From the NCBI RefSeq assembly GCF_900172355.1, contig NZ_FWFZ01000022.1:1-64000 (forward strand): a stretch of DNA of 64,000 nt, written 5' to 3'. The translations under genes were made by a program, and so were the position numbers. The notes under the pieces were generated by a model. The model was not told the DNA's origin. It made no database searches and saw only the letters and a list, made by a program, of their open reading frames with translations. Below are positions 1-11,967 of the stretch, in pieces; position 1 is the stretch's first letter; each line of letters opens with the position of its first letter. Source of the stretch: Roseisalinus antarcticus. Its GTDB lineage: Bacteria; Pseudomonadota; Alphaproteobacteria; Rhodobacterales; Rhodobacteraceae.

Positions 1-31
1 AGGGCAGTTTCTTGACAATAAAGTCGGTCAT
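1..31 (-). CDS. possible start of a gene running off the left edge
   Basis: An ATG at 31 on the minus strand opens ten codons (MTDFIVKKLP) that continue past the window edge. A purine-rich AGGTGAG lies about 5 to 11 bases upstream and could serve as ribosome binding site. Nothing about function can be read from ten residues. It may equally be chance in this AT-richer stretch. Confidence 0.25.
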   Translation of the reverse strand, partial: MTDFIVKKLP

Positions 32-74
32 CTGAGCTCACCTGCAGGGTTAATCTCAGATGAAGGCTAAGTGC

Positions 75-92
75 TTTACCTCAATAGGTAAA
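75..92. repeat. 7-bp inverted repeat, small hairpin or operator
   Basis: TTTACCT and AGGTAAA form a perfect 7-bp inverted repeat around a 4-base CAAT spacer. It lies in the AT-richer left end between two gene remnants, upstream of the partial minus-strand frame at 31. It could be an operator for that gene or a weak hairpin; the sequence does not decide. Confidence 0.35.
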
Positions 93-114
93 TCAACAAA
101 TGTCGACTGCGAAG

Positions 115-195
115 TCACCGATTCAGGTGGTAGTCCGAGAACAGGACGATATCGCCCCGGTCCACTCCGATAAGATGATTCCTGAGTCTCTTCAT
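115..195 (-). pseudogene. 26-codon remnant resembling the N-terminus of an H-type lectin-domain protein
   Basis: A short minus-strand frame starts at ATG 195, preceded by AAGGG, and stops at 115-117 after 26 codons. It reads MKRLRNHLIGVDRGD then IVLFSDYHLNR. The pattern of a basic start, HLIGVD, G, then VLFSD is what I recall from the first 25 residues of small H-type-lectin-domain proteins in Rhodobacteraceae, which normally continue for about 100 residues. Here the frame ends where the sugar-binding beta-sandwich would begin, so I read it as a truncated relic. The assignment is from memory of the family; the truncation is seen directly. It could also be an unrelated short frame. Confidence 0.3.
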
Positions 196-249
196 GCCCT
201 TGTCCGTAGCCTTGCGGAATCAACGCAAATTGGTTCTTCAAGACAATGG

Positions 250-1461
250 TCAATTGATTAATTTTTCCGAACCCTTGCGCATCAACAACGGCAGGAAGGG
301 CAGGATGACGATCACGAGGATCGCCGCGAACAGGAACGGCGCACCCGGCAGGTAGAACCCCGTATCGTCGGCAAAGACCTCGAACACCCCGGTCAAGGCC
401 AACGGCGCAACGACCGCCGAGATCGCACCCAGGCTCGCGATCACGCCCTGCAACAGGCCCTGCCTGTTCTCGTCCACCCGGTTGGCGGTGATCGCGGTCA
501 TCGTCGCGGGGGCCATGTCCGACAGGCAGGCGATTGGTACGAGCGCAAAGACAATCCACACTTGGTTGGCGAAACCGAACCCGACCATCGCGACGATCCC
601 GCAGACCATGGCGAAAAGCAGCGTCCCCCCCTCTCCCATGATCCGAATCGCCGGCCGCATCAAAAGCCCTTGGGTGATCGCAATCCCCACGCCATAGCAC
701 GCCAGGCTGAACCCGATGGCGGCCGGCGACCAGGCGAACAGCGCCGTCAGCCAGAACGCCCAGATCGTGGGATAGACCATGTTGGCGAACTCGAAGACGA
801 ACAGCAAAACGAGCGGCAGCCCAAGGGACGGCAACCGGAACGCACCAAGGATGGCGGAGAAGGGGTTGAGATCCGCCCGCCGGAACGGCCGCCGGTTCTC
901 CGGCCTCAGGCTCTCCGGCAGGACGAGAAGTCCGAACAGCGCACTCAGCCCCGAGAGAACGGCGGCGATCCAGAACGGCGCTGTCACATGCCAGGTCGCC
1001 GCCAGACCGCCCAAGACCGGCCCCAGCACAAAGCCGATCCCGAAGGCGGCCCCGATCAGGCCGAAATTCGCGGCCCGGTCCTTTTTCTCGGACACATCGG
1101 CGATATAGGCCGTTGCGGTCACGTAGGTCGCCCCCGACATCCCCGCGAGCGCCCGCCCCACCAGCAGCACCCAGAACGCGCCGGCCATCGCCATGATGAC
1201 GTAGTCCAGCGCCAGAAGCAGCATCGCCCCCACCAGGATCGGCTTGCGCCCATGGGCATCCGACAGCCCGCCCACCACCGGCGCACAGACGAATTGCGTC
1301 AGCGCATAGGCCGCCATCAGCACGCCGCCCCAGACCGACCCCTGCGCCGCGCCCTCGGCCCCGACCCGAACCATCAGTTCGGGCAGGATCGGGAACACGA
1401 TGCCGATCCCGATGGCATCGAGCAGCAAAGTCACCAGGATGAAAAACATTGGACGGGACAT
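250..1461 (-). CDS. MFS drug exporter, TetA (TCR) type
   Basis: A 403-residue inner-membrane protein with about 12 hydrophobic segments, the usual length of the tetracycline/H+ antiporter branch of the major facilitator superfamily. The first helix carries LDAIGIGIVFPILPEL, typical of TetA-like proteins. The loop between helices 2 and 3 carries the MFS motif A as GGLSDAHGRKP. It should export a small amphipathic compound in exchange for protons. The substrate cannot be read from sequence, and chromosomal relatives in this group are usually not proven tetracycline pumps. The start at 1461 has GGGACGGC just upstream. It is monocistronic, with its 5' end facing the 3' end of the atp operon 264 bases away; that gap holds the atp terminator and GC-rich DNA with no gene. 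Confidence 0.88.
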   Translation of the reverse strand: MSRPMFFILVTLLLDAIGIGIVFPILPELMVRVGAEGAAQGSVWGGVLMAAYALTQFVCAPVVGGLSDAHGRKPILVGAMLLLALDYVIMAMAGAFWVLLVGRALAGMSGATYVTATAYIADVSEKKDRAANFGLIGAAFGIGFVLGPVLGGLAATWHVTAPFWIAAVLSGLSALFGLLVLPESLRPENRRPFRRADLNPFSAILGAFRLPSLGLPLVLLFVFEFANMVYPTIWAFWLTALFAWSPAAIGFSLACYGVGIAITQGLLMRPAIRIMGEGGTLLFAMVCGIVAMVGFGFANQVWIVFALVPIACLSDMAPATMTAITANRVDENRQGLLQGVIASLGAISAVVAPLALTGVFEVFADDTGFYLPGAPFLFAAILVIVILPFLPLLMRKGSEKLIN

Positions 1462-1678
1462 GCCGTCCCATGCGCCGCCGCGCCCGCACGGTCAAGCCTC
1501 GCGGCCCGGTCCCGGCCGCCACGCGCGCCGCCGGGCACCGCCGGGTCACACCCACCGCCAAAGGCGCCCACCGGAGCGTCGCGCCCGAAGGGCGCGGCGC
1601 GACACATCAGGCGCGGGCCCGCAGGGACCGCTCCGCAAGGGAACGGCGCCCCGGGCGGACCGCAACGACCCCAAACGC

Positions 1679-1706
1679 AAGCGGCCCCCGAAACCGGGGG
1701 CCGCTT
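1679..1706 (-). terminator. strong hairpin terminator of the atp operon
   Basis: AAGCGGCCCCCG (1679-1690) pairs perfectly with CGGGGGCCGCTT (1695-1706) around a 4-base loop, a 12-bp GC-rich stem. It sits 20 bases beyond the atpC stop codon. The T run after the stem is short on the minus strand, as is common in high-GC genomes. Confidence 0.75.
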
Positions 1707-1725
1707 TTCCGGGTATCGTCAGGAT

Positions 1726-2151
1726 CTACTGGCTCGGTGTCAGCCCGATGTGACCACCGATGGCGACCATGTCGGACAACAGCTTGGCCGCGTCGTCGAC
1801 CGGCCCCGGCTCGTTATGGAACTCACGCGCCTTTTCATGCGCCCGGCGCGCTTCGGCCACCATGCCGTCGTAGATCTCCTGGCTCATCTCGCGCCGCGGA
1901 AGCGCCTGTTCGGCCAGGACCGTCACTCCGACGGATCCGATTTCCGCAAACCCACCCGAGACGATATATTCCTCGGTCCCGCCCGAATGCACCGCGCGCA
2001 GAAGGCCCGGCCTCAGGGTGGTGATCGTCGGCGCATGGTCCGGCATGGCCGTCATGTCGCCGTCCGCTCCCGGGATCTGAACTTCGCTCACCTCGAGTTG
2101 CGCCAGGCGCCGCTCGGGGCTTACGAGGTCAAAGGTGAATGCTTCTGCCAT
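1726..2151 (-). CDS. atpC: F1 ATP synthase epsilon subunit
   Basis: A 141-residue protein, the central-stalk epsilon subunit, which couples the rotor to the c-ring and can inhibit ATP hydrolysis. The N-terminal beta-sandwich shows the family signature [10 protein letters not shown] and the [14 protein letters not shown] loop. The C-terminal helical part (about residues 90 to 130) is short and lacks a clear second inhibitory helix, as expected in alphaproteobacteria, where a separate zeta inhibitor often does that job. It is the last gene of the atpHAGDC operon, 9 bases after atpD, and the terminator follows. Confidence 0.96.
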   Translation of the reverse strand: MAEAFTFDLVSPERRLAQLEVSEVQIPGADGDMTAMPDHAPTITTLRPGLLRAVHSGGTEEYIVSGGFAEIGSVGVTVLAEQALPRREMSQEIYDGMVAEARRAHEKAREFHNEPGPVDDAAKLLSDMVAIGGHIGLTPSQ

Positions 2152-2160
2152 GAGGTTTCC

Positions 2161-3600
<1,440 letters not shown>

Positions 3601-4485
3601 TTAAAGCGCCTCGGCGCCCGAAATGATTTCGATCAGCTCGTTGGTGATGACGGCCTGGCGCGAGCGGTTGTACTCGATCGTCAGGTCCTCGATCATGTCG
3701 CCCGCGTTGCGCGTCGCGTTGTCCATCGCAGACATCCGCGCCCCCTGCTCGGAGGCCGCATTCTCCAGCAGAGCCGAGAAGATCTGCGTCGCGACACCGC
3801 GCGGGAGCAGGTCTGCCAGGATCTCTTCCTCTGACGGCTCATATTCGTACAGGGTCGGGGCGCCGTCCTGCTCGTCCTTGCCCTCCGTGTCGAAAGAGGC
3901 GGGGATGATCTGCGTCGCGGTCGGGATCTGGGTCACGACGTTCTGGAATTCGGAAAAGAAGATCGTCGCCACGTCGAATTCGCCCGCATCGAAACGGTCG
4001 AGCACGTTCTTGGCGATGCCCTGCGCATCCTCATACCCCACGCGCTTGACGTCGGTCAGATCCACATGGTCGATGAAATGCTCCGAATAGCCGCGCTTCA
4101 TCGAGTCGCGGCCCTTCTTGCCGACGGTCAGGATCTTGACGGTCTTGCCCGCGCCGGCAAGCTCATCCGCACGCTTCTTGGCGAGCTTGGCGATGTTCGC
4201 GTTGAACCCGCCGCACAAGCCACGTTCTGCCGTCATGACGATCAGCAGGTGCACGTCGTCCTTGCCGGTGCCGGCCAGCAGCTTGGGGGCGTTGTCACTG
4301 TCCCCCACGCTCTTGGCGAGCTGCGCCATCACGGCGTTGAAACGTTCGGCGTAAGGCCGCGACATCTCCGCGGCCTCCTGTGCGCGGCGAAGCTTCGCCG
4401 CGGCGACCATCTGCATGGCCTTCGTGATCTTTCGGGTCGATTTGACCGTCGCGATCCGGTTTTTCAGGTCCTTGAGACTTGGCAT
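3601..4485 (-). CDS. atpG: F1 ATP synthase gamma subunit
   Basis: A 294-residue central shaft that rotates inside the alpha3-beta3 hexamer. The N-terminal helix [20 protein letters not shown] and the C-terminal [20 protein letters not shown] helix are the two halves of the antiparallel coiled coil and match the family closely. The middle contains the conserved ERGLCGGFN turn. It is the normal length for bacteria and has no chloroplast-type regulatory Cys insert. It lies between atpA (12 bases upstream) and atpD. Confidence 0.97.
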   Translation of the reverse strand: MPSLKDLKNRIATVKSTRKITKAMQMVAAAKLRRAQEAAEMSRPYAERFNAVMAQLAKSVGDSDNAPKLLAGTGKDDVHLLIVMTAERGLCGGFNANIAKLAKKRADELAGAGKTVKILTVGKKGRDSMKRGYSEHFIDHVDLTDVKRVGYEDAQGIAKNVLDRFDAGEFDVATIFFSEFQNVVTQIPTATQIIPASFDTEGKDEQDGAPTLYEYEPSEEEILADLLPRGVATQIFSALLENAASEQGARMSAMDNATRNAGDMIEDLTIEYNRSRQAVITNELIEIISGAEAL

Positions 4486-4497
4486 CCATAGGGCCCC

Positions 4498-6035
<1,538 letters not shown>

Positions 6036-6036
<1 letters not shown>

Positions 6037-6596
6037 TATCCGACCTCTTTCATGGTGTTCTGGAGATGGGCCAACTTGGAGCGGATCGAGCTATCGATCA
6101 TCCGGGACCCGACTTTGATGACAAGACCGCCGATGAGGCTTTCATCGACGGTCGTTTCGAGTTTCACGTCTGCGCCCATCCGCTCGGACAGCGACTTGAC
6201 CAGCTTGTCCGACTGCGCCTTGGTCAGCGCCTTGGCAGAGGCGACCTCGGCGAGGATCTCGCCGCGCTCGGCCGACAGCTTCTCGCGCAGCGCATGCAGG
6301 GTCTGCGGCACCACGAACAGGCGCCGCTTCCGCGCCATCAGCGCGATGGAATTCCTGAAGTCCTGGCTGATGTCCATCTTGTCCATCACGGCGGACATCG
6401 CCGTCGCCTGCTCGTCCCGCGAGTGGACGGGCGAATGGATCAGCTCACGCAGATCCGCGCTTTCGGCCAGCGCGGCTTCCATGGCCTCGATGTCCGAAGA
6501 CAGTTGATCGAGAGCGTCGCCCTCCTTGAACAGATCGAAAACAGCGGTGGCATAGCGCCCCGCGATGCCGGTTGAGATCGAAGCTGGTTCGGACAC
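6036..6596 (-). CDS. atpH: F1 ATP synthase delta subunit (OSCP)
   Basis: A peripheral-stalk subunit linking F1 to the b subunits. I place the start at the GTG at 6596 ([16 protein letters not shown], 186 residues) rather than the GTG at 6602. GGAAGG is 8 to 9 bases upstream of 6596 but only 2 to 3 from 6602, and family members begin with this sequence. RYATAVFDL near the N-terminus and the C-terminal [20 protein letters not shown] segment are the delta/OSCP signatures. It is the first gene of a split alphaproteobacterial operon. No F0 genes are nearby, so they must lie elsewhere. Confidence 0.95.
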
Positions 6597-6967
6597 GTCC
6601 ACCCTTCCGATGTCTTGGCCCGGCCGACCCGTTCGAAAGGGGCCGGTTCAGGCAATAAAAAGCCGACCCGGTTGCGCCCGGACCGCGAAATCTGAAGCGA
6701 TGTAACAGAGCACACAGGGTGGGGCAACCGCCTAGCCGATCCCCTTGTGCAGGTTGTTGACCGTTTTTGAGGGTCAACTGGGCGAATGCGACTTTTTGCA
6801 TCACCGGCCGTCCGCGAGGCCCCGCCAGACAGGCCTGCGCCACTAGGTTAACACGAGGTGTGCCACGGTTCTTCCAATTGCGGACAAAGTGGTGACCAGA
6901 TCGCGGGCTAGCCCTGATCGGGTCAAGACTTTCCTCGCGGAGGCCGGGCCCGCCCGGCGGAAAACCT
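6597..6967. other. divergent intergenic region upstream of atpH
   Basis: These 371 bases separate the atp operon (minus) from the unknown gene at 6968 (plus). No gene is supported. They hold the candidate atp promoter at 6699-6727 and an inverted repeat, GTTGACC at 6756-6762 with GGTCAAC at 6772-6778, about 30 bases upstream of its -35 element, which could be a regulator site. Nothing convincing was found as a promoter for the plus-strand gene. Confidence 0.5.
6699..6727 (-). promoter_or_regulatory. candidate promoter of the atp operon
   Basis: On the minus strand TTGCCC (6727-6722) is followed after 17 bases by TACATC (6704-6699). That is a plausible housekeeping promoter for a high-GC alphaproteobacterium, about 100 bases before the atpH start. 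It was chosen by spacing and partial consensus only. Confidence 0.35.
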
Positions 6968-7720
6968 ATGGTCATGGATGCAGTCGTCATCGGAATCTCT
7001 GTCGCCGGGCTGGGCTATGTCGGCTCCGGGTTCATGAAAGCCCGCAAGCGCGGACGCGCCGCCAAGGCGGACCAGTCTCTCGCCGCCGGACGCGACGCCG
7101 AGGTCGACCTCGGCGTGGTGGCCGAGACGCCGGCGGCGGCCACCGCCCTGCCCGAGGATGTGTTGCCCCTGCGCCGCCGGCCCCGGGCCGACGGGGCCGG
7201 CCCCCGTGAGATCGTCGCCGAGGACGCCGCGGACCTTCAGGCGGGCATCGGCGAACCCGAATTCGATCTCGACGCGGCCGGCCCCCTCCCGCCGGCCGGA
7301 GAGGCGCCTGTCGCAGCCGGCACCCAGCCCCTCGACATCATGATCGTATGCGACGACCGTGGCCTCACAGAGGTCGAGACCGTGGAATTGCAGATGCCCG
7401 ACGACGTGCTGACGCTGGAATTCGAAGAGGACCCGATGGGCCACCTGCACCTGGTCCACGGCCGCGCCTCGGCCGAGGTGGAGGGCGGCCAGGCCCAGAG
7501 CGCCTGGCTTGACGTCTATCTTTCCCGCGCGGACTGGCTGGGCCTGCATGATCTGGACAGCAACGGCGAATTCCGTCCCCGGGACGCCACCCACGTTCTG
7601 CGCATCAACCTCGGCTCCCTGCTCGCGCGGCCCGACGGCTCGGTTGTCGGTGCGCTCAACGAGGACCCCGAGATCTACTTCGACCGCGAGATCGCCTCGG
7701 AAACCGAGTTCACCGTCTGA
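6968..7720 (+). CDS. unknown acidic protein with a short N-terminal hydrophobic stretch
   Basis: A 250-residue protein I do not recognise. A weak hydrophobic segment (about residues 5 to 22, VVIGISVAGLGYVGSGF) followed by a basic patch KARKRGR could be a membrane anchor with the rest in the cytoplasm. Residues 40 to 120 are Ala/Pro/Glu-rich and probably disordered. Residues 124 to 240 look folded (DIMIVCDDRGLTEVETVEL, then alternating acidic and hydrophobic strands). No catalytic motif is visible. The ATG at 6974 is an alternative start. It is monocistronic and convergent with the methyltransferase gene at 7796. Confidence 0.7.
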   Translation: MVMDAVVIGISVAGLGYVGSGFMKARKRGRAAKADQSLAAGRDAEVDLGVVAETPAAATALPEDVLPLRRRPRADGAGPREIVAEDAADLQAGIGEPEFDLDAAGPLPPAGEAPVAAGTQPLDIMIVCDDRGLTEVETVELQMPDDVLTLEFEEDPMGHLHLVHGRASAEVEGGQAQSAWLDVYLSRADWLGLHDLDSNGEFRPRDATHVLRINLGSLLARPDGSVVGALNEDPEIYFDREIASETEFTV

Positions 7721-7795
7721 CCCGAGCAGCGCATGTCAAGGCCGTCCGAGACCCCGGCCCCAAGCATCGCAAAGCTCATACCCGCTTCGGCAAGA

Positions 7796-8566
7796 TCAGG
7801 ATTTCGGCCGCCCGGCCATGCGCGACGGTTCCGGCACCGGGGTTCCGATCCCTTCCAGCACCTTCAGCGGCCGCTTGACCGCCTCCGGCAGGCCGGGCCG
7901 GGTGGGGGCCGCGACCTGCTTGGTCACCTCGACCATCAGCACCCCGCCCGCCTTGAAGACTGGAACATGGCGCCCGATTCCCTCCATCCAGCCGGCGGCC
8001 TTGCGCCAGCCCTTGCGGGCGGAGGGCGGCTGATAGAGCGTCGAGGTCGCATGTTCGATCTGGAACCGGTGGTGCTTGAGCTGCGTCTCCAGCTGCGTCA
8101 GCGAATAGGGCCGGCCGTAGCCGAACGGCGTCCGGTCGCTGCGCGACCACATCCCCTGCCGGTTGGGCACGATGAAGACCGCCCTGCCCTGCGGCGCAAG
8201 CACGCGCCAGGTTTCTTCCAGAACGGCGGTCGGATGCTCGGAGGTTTCCAGGCCGTGCAGCAGCACCAGGCGATCGGCCGTGCCGGTCTGGACCGGCCAT
8301 AGCGTTTCCTGGCACAGCACGCTCACGTTGGGCATGCCGGCCGGCCAGGGCATCACGCCCTGGGGCCCCGGCATCAGGGCGATGACGCGGCGGGCGTCCT
8401 TCAGGAAGGGCCGCAGCAGCGGCGCGGCAAAACCGAAGCCCACGAAAGTATGGCCGGCCGGATCGGGCCACATCCGGACCAATTCGTCCCGGATCACCTT
8501 CTGGGCGGCGCGTCCGAGGGCGCTACGATAATAGAAAGCCCGCAGGTCGACTACGTCGAGATGCAT
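7796..8566 (-). CDS. class I SAM-dependent methyltransferase-like protein
   Basis: A 256-residue protein with a class I methyltransferase layout. [29 protein letters not shown] corresponds to motif I and the first acidic strand, although the usual Asp/Glu-x-Gly-x-Gly is altered to [20 protein letters not shown] is the motif for strand 4, and [19 protein letters not shown] is the conserved post-motif with the LxPGG-like turn. The altered glycine loop leaves SAM binding uncertain. It is divergent from gloB, with the two starts 62 bases apart; this pairing is common in Rhodobacterales. The substrate is unknown. Confidence 0.75.
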   Translation of the reverse strand: MHLDVVDLRAFYYRSALGRAAQKVIRDELVRMWPDPAGHTFVGFGFAAPLLRPFLKDARRVIALMPGPQGVMPWPAGMPNVSVLCQETLWPVQTGTADRLVLLHGLETSEHPTAVLEETWRVLAPQGRAVFIVPNRQGMWSRSDRTPFGYGRPYSLTQLETQLKHHRFQIEHATSTLYQPPSARKGWRKAAGWMEGIGRHVPVFKAGGVLMVEVTKQVAAPTRPGLPEAVKRPLKVLEGIGTPVPEPSRMAGRPKS

Positions 8567-8628
8567 TGCACTGATCGCTCCGTCCGTTCACGCTCGGGCG
8601 GACCATAACAGCCCTGAGGAGGAGCGCC

Positions 8629-9390
8629 ATGTCCCTTGACCTCGTGACCATCCCCTGCCGCGCCGACAATTATGCCTTCCTGCTCCACGACGGCCGGACC
8701 GGCGACACGGCGCTTGTCGATGCGCCCGAAGCGGCGCCGGTGCAGGCCGAACTGGACCGGCGGGGCTGGCGCCTGACGGACATCCTGATCACCCACCACC
8801 ATGCCGACCATGTCGACGGGCTGGAGGCGCTGCGCGACGGGGCGCGCGTGATCGGGGCCGCCGCCGATGCGCACAGGCTGCCGCCGCTGGATCTCGAAGT
8901 GTCCGAGGGCTCGGCGCTGACGGTCTGCGGCGAAGAGGTCGCGATCTACGACGTCTCCGGCCATACGGTGGGTCACATCGCCTTTCACTTCCCCGAAACC
9001 GGCGTCGCCTTCACCGCTGACAGCCTGATGGCCCTGGGTTGTGGCCGGCTGTTCGAGGGCACGCCCCAGCAGATGTGGCAGAGCCTTCTGAAGCTGCGCG
9101 ATCTGTCCCCCGACACGCTGATCTGCTCGGGCCATGAATACACCGCGACCAACGCCCGTTTCGCCCTGACTATTGAACCCGGCAATCCGGAGCTTATTTC
9201 CCGTGCAGGGGCCATCGACGAGGCCCGCGCCGCAAACCGACCCACTGTCCCCTCGACCCTCAAGGAAGAGATCGCGACCAATCCCTTCCTGCGCGCCGAC
9301 GTGCCTGAGCTCAAACAGGCGATCGGCATGGATGATGCGCCCGACGTCGAGGTCTTCGCCGAAGTGCGGTCCCGCAAGGATCGCTTCTGA
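8629..9390 (+). CDS. gloB: hydroxyacylglutathione hydrolase (glyoxalase II)
   Basis: A 253-residue metallo-beta-lactamase-fold enzyme that hydrolyses S-lactoylglutathione to D-lactate and glutathione, the second step of methylglyoxal detoxification. The binuclear metal site THHHADHVDG is near residue 55. Further ligands are in SGHTVGHIAF and FTADSLMALGCGRLFEG. The C-terminal SGHEYT segment and the tail ending RSRKDRF are typical of glyoxalase II rather than other lactamase-fold enzymes. GAGGAGCGCC precedes the ATG. Length is normal. Confidence 0.95.
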   Translation: MSLDLVTIPCRADNYAFLLHDGRTGDTALVDAPEAAPVQAELDRRGWRLTDILITHHHADHVDGLEALRDGARVIGAAADAHRLPPLDLEVSEGSALTVCGEEVAIYDVSGHTVGHIAFHFPETGVAFTADSLMALGCGRLFEGTPQQMWQSLLKLRDLSPDTLICSGHEYTATNARFALTIEPGNPELISRAGAIDEARAANRPTVPSTLKEEIATNPFLRADVPELKQAIGMDDAPDVEVFAEVRSRKDRF

Positions 9391-9482
9391 TTCACAAGCG
9401 TCTCAAATAGCGGCAATTGTCCCCCCGCCGCACCGGGATCACGCCACGCAAGAGGCAAAGTGATCGAACAAACGAAAAAAAG

Positions 9483-9520
9483 TCCTTGAAGGATCGCAAA
9501 TGAAAGCGAACCTTAAGGAT
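9483..9520. promoter_or_regulatory. two related palindromes upstream of clpA
   Basis: TCCTTGAAGGA (9483-9493) is an 11-nt palindrome. CCTTAAGGAT (9511-9520) contains the palindrome CCTTAAGG, about 27 bases downstream. The two share the CCTT-AAGGAT frame and lie in the 192-base gap between gloB and clpA, about 65 to 100 bases before the clpA start. They may be paired operator half-sites or part of the clpA leader; no regulator is implied by the sequence. Confidence 0.35.
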
Positions 9521-9582
9521 ACGACGCCACGGTAAGAGCGGGAAATTCTCTTGGCTCCGACCCAAACGAAAGGAGCACGCAC

Positions 9583-11913
9583 GTGCCATCTTTCTCGACC
9601 ACACTAGAGCAGTCCATTCACGCGGCGCTGGCGCTTGCAAATGCACGGCGCCATGAGCTGGCAACCCTGGAGCATCTGCTGCTCGCCCTGATCGACGAGC
9701 CCGATGCGGCCCGCGTGATGAAGGCATGTTCGGTAGACCTCGACGAGCTGCGACGGTCGCTCGAAGAGTTCATCGAAGACGACCTGTCGACGCTGGTCAC
9801 CGATGTCGAAGGGTCCGAGGCCGTGCCGACCGCCGCCTTCCAGCGGGTGATCCAGCGCGCCGCGATCCATGTCCAGAGCTCGGGCCGCACCGAGGTGACC
9901 GGCGCGAACGTTCTGGTCGCGATCTTCGCCGAGCGGGAGAGCAACGCCGCCTATTTCCTGCAGGCGCAGGACATGACCCGCTACGACGCGGTCAATTTCA
10001 TCGCCCATGGCGTTGCCAAGGATCCGGCCTACGGCGAAAGCCGCCCGGTGACAGGTGCTGCCTCTGACTCAGAGGAAGAATCCGTGAACAGTTCCAACTC
10101 CGACGCGGATGAAAAGGAAAGCGCCCTCGGCAAGTATTGCGTCGACCTGAACGCCAAGTCGCGCAAGGGCGATGTCGACCCGCTGATCGGGCGCGAGCAC
10201 GAGGTCGAGCGCTGCGTGCAGGTGCTTTGCCGCCGCCGCAAGAACAACCCGCTGCTGGTGGGCGACCCGGGCGTGGGCAAAACCGCCATCGCCGAGGGGC
10301 TGGCCCGCAAGATCGTCGGCGGCGAAGTGCCCGAGGTGCTGTCGGGCGCCACCATCTTCTCGCTCGACATGGGGGCGCTGCTGGCCGGCACCCGCTATCG
10401 CGGCGATTTCGAGGAGCGTCTGAAGGCCGTCGTGACCGAGCTAGAGGATCACCCCGACGCGGTCCTTTTCATCGACGAGATCCACACGGTGATCGGCGCG
10501 GGCGCGACCTCCGGCGGCGCCATGGACGCGTCCAACCTCCTGAAGCCCGCGCTTCAGGGCGGCAAGCTGCGCTGCATGGGTTCCACCACCTACAAGGAGT
10601 TCCGCCAGCATTTCGAGAAGGACCGCGCCCTGTCGCGGCGCTTCCAGAAGATAGACGTCTCGGAGCCGACCGTTGAGAATTCGATCAAGATCCTGAAGGG
10701 GCTCAAGCCCTATTTCGAGCAGCACCACGCGATCAAGTACACCGCCGACGCCATCAAGACGGCGGTGGAGCTGTCTGCCCGCTACATCAACGACCGCAAG
10801 CTGCCCGACAAGGCGATCGACGTGATCGACGAGGCCGGCGCGGCGCAGCATCTGGTCGCCGAAAGCAAGCGTCGCAAGACCATCGGCACCAAGGAGATCG
10901 AGGCCGTCGTGGCCAAGATCGCCCGCATTCCGCCCAAGAACGTCTCCAAGGACGATGCGGAAGTGCTCAAGGATCTAGAAAAGTCGCTCAAGCGGGTGGT
11001 CTTCGGCCAGGATCCGGCGATCGAAGCTCTTTCCTCGGCGATCAAACTGGCGCGGGCCGGTCTTCGCGAGCCCGAGAAGCCGATCGGCAACTACCTCTTC
11101 GCCGGCCCCACCGGCGTCGGGAAGACCGAGGTGGCCAAACAGTTGTCGTCGATCCTGGGCGTGGAGATGCTGCGCTTCGACATGTCCGAGTACATGGAAA
11201 AGCACGCGGTCTCCAGGCTGATCGGCGCACCGCCGGGCTATGTCGGCTTCGACCAGGGCGGCCTGCTGACCGACGGCGTCGACCAGCACCCGCATTGCGT
11301 GCTTCTGCTGGACGAGATGGAAAAGGCGCATCCGGATGTCTACAACATCCTGCTGCAGGTGATGGACCACGGCAAACTGACCGACCACAACGGCCGGACG
11401 GTGGATTTCCGCAACGTGATCCTGATCATGACCTCCAACGCGGGTGCCGCGGAACAGGCGAAAGAGGCGATCGGTTTCGGCCGTGACCGGCGCGAGGGCG
11501 AGGATACCGCCGCCATCGAAAGGCACTTCACGCCAGAATTCCGCAACCGTCTGGATGCCGTCATTTCCTTCGCTCCGCTGCCGAAGGATACGATACTGCA
11601 GGTGGTCGAAAAATTCGTGATGCAGCTCGAGGCGCAATTGCTTGACCGCGGCGTCTCCATCGAATTGACCGACGAAGCGGCTCTCTGGCTCGCGGACAAG
11701 GGCTACGATGACAAGATGGGGGCACGGCCACTGGGTCGCGTCATTCAGGAGTACATCAAGAAGCCGCTGGCCGAAGAACTCCTGTTCGGCAAGCTGGCGA
11801 AAGGCGGTCTCGTCCGCGTCGGCGTGAAGGACGCCAAGATCGACCTTCAGGTGCAGGAACCGGACAAGCCGAGGCTGTCTGGAAACAAGCCGCCGCTGTT
11901 GACCGCCGAATAA
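9583..11913 (+). CDS. clpA: ATP-dependent Clp protease, ATPase subunit ClpA
   Basis: A 776-residue Hsp100 unfoldase that feeds substrates into the ClpP peptidase. The N-domain spans about residues 1 to 145. A short acidic Ser-rich linker precedes AAA module 1 (Walker A GDPGVGKTA near 227, Walker B VLFIDEIHT). AAA module 2 has Walker A GPTGVGKTE near 508 and Walker B VLLLDEMEKA. The IGFG loop near residue 630 is the ClpP-docking tripeptide. There is no ClpB-type middle coiled coil, which separates it from ClpB and ClpC. It starts at GTG 9583 with AAAGGAGC upstream. The adaptor gene clpS, often directly upstream, is not present in this window. A strong terminator follows. Confidence 0.96.
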   Translation: MPSFSTTLEQSIHAALALANARRHELATLEHLLLALIDEPDAARVMKACSVDLDELRRSLEEFIEDDLSTLVTDVEGSEAVPTAAFQRVIQRAAIHVQSSGRTEVTGANVLVAIFAERESNAAYFLQAQDMTRYDAVNFIAHGVAKDPAYGESRPVTGAASDSEEESVNSSNSDADEKESALGKYCVDLNAKSRKGDVDPLIGREHEVERCVQVLCRRRKNNPLLVGDPGVGKTAIAEGLARKIVGGEVPEVLSGATIFSLDMGALLAGTRYRGDFEERLKAVVTELEDHPDAVLFIDEIHTVIGAGATSGGAMDASNLLKPALQGGKLRCMGSTTYKEFRQHFEKDRALSRRFQKIDVSEPTVENSIKILKGLKPYFEQHHAIKYTADAIKTAVELSARYINDRKLPDKAIDVIDEAGAAQHLVAESKRRKTIGTKEIEAVVAKIARIPPKNVSKDDAEVLKDLEKSLKRVVFGQDPAIEALSSAIKLARAGLREPEKPIGNYLFAGPTGVGKTEVAKQLSSILGVEMLRFDMSEYMEKHAVSRLIGAPPGYVGFDQGGLLTDGVDQHPHCVLLLDEMEKAHPDVYNILLQVMDHGKLTDHNGRTVDFRNVILIMTSNAGAAEQAKEAIGFGRDRREGEDTAAIERHFTPEFRNRLDAVISFAPLPKDTILQVVEKFVMQLEAQLLDRGVSIELTDEAALWLADKGYDDKMGARPLGRVIQEYIKKPLAEELLFGKLAKGGLVRVGVKDAKIDLQVQEPDKPRLSGNKPPLLTAE

Positions 11914-11935
11914 GCGGTCCCGGCCCGAAAATAGC

Positions 11936-11967
11936 AAAGCCGCCGGGGAGACTCGGCGGCTTTTTCG
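11936..11967 (+). terminator. intrinsic terminator after clpA
   Basis: AAAGCCGCCG (11936-11945) pairs with CGGCGGCTTT (11954-11963), followed by a T run. It lies 23 bases after the clpA stop. The flanking A and T runs make it usable in both directions. Confidence 0.85.

Noticed and set aside
9484-9520. A heat-shock sigma-32-type promoter (CTTGAA...) before clpA.
   Set aside because: CTTGAA is present, but no CCCCAT-like -10 lies at the right distance.
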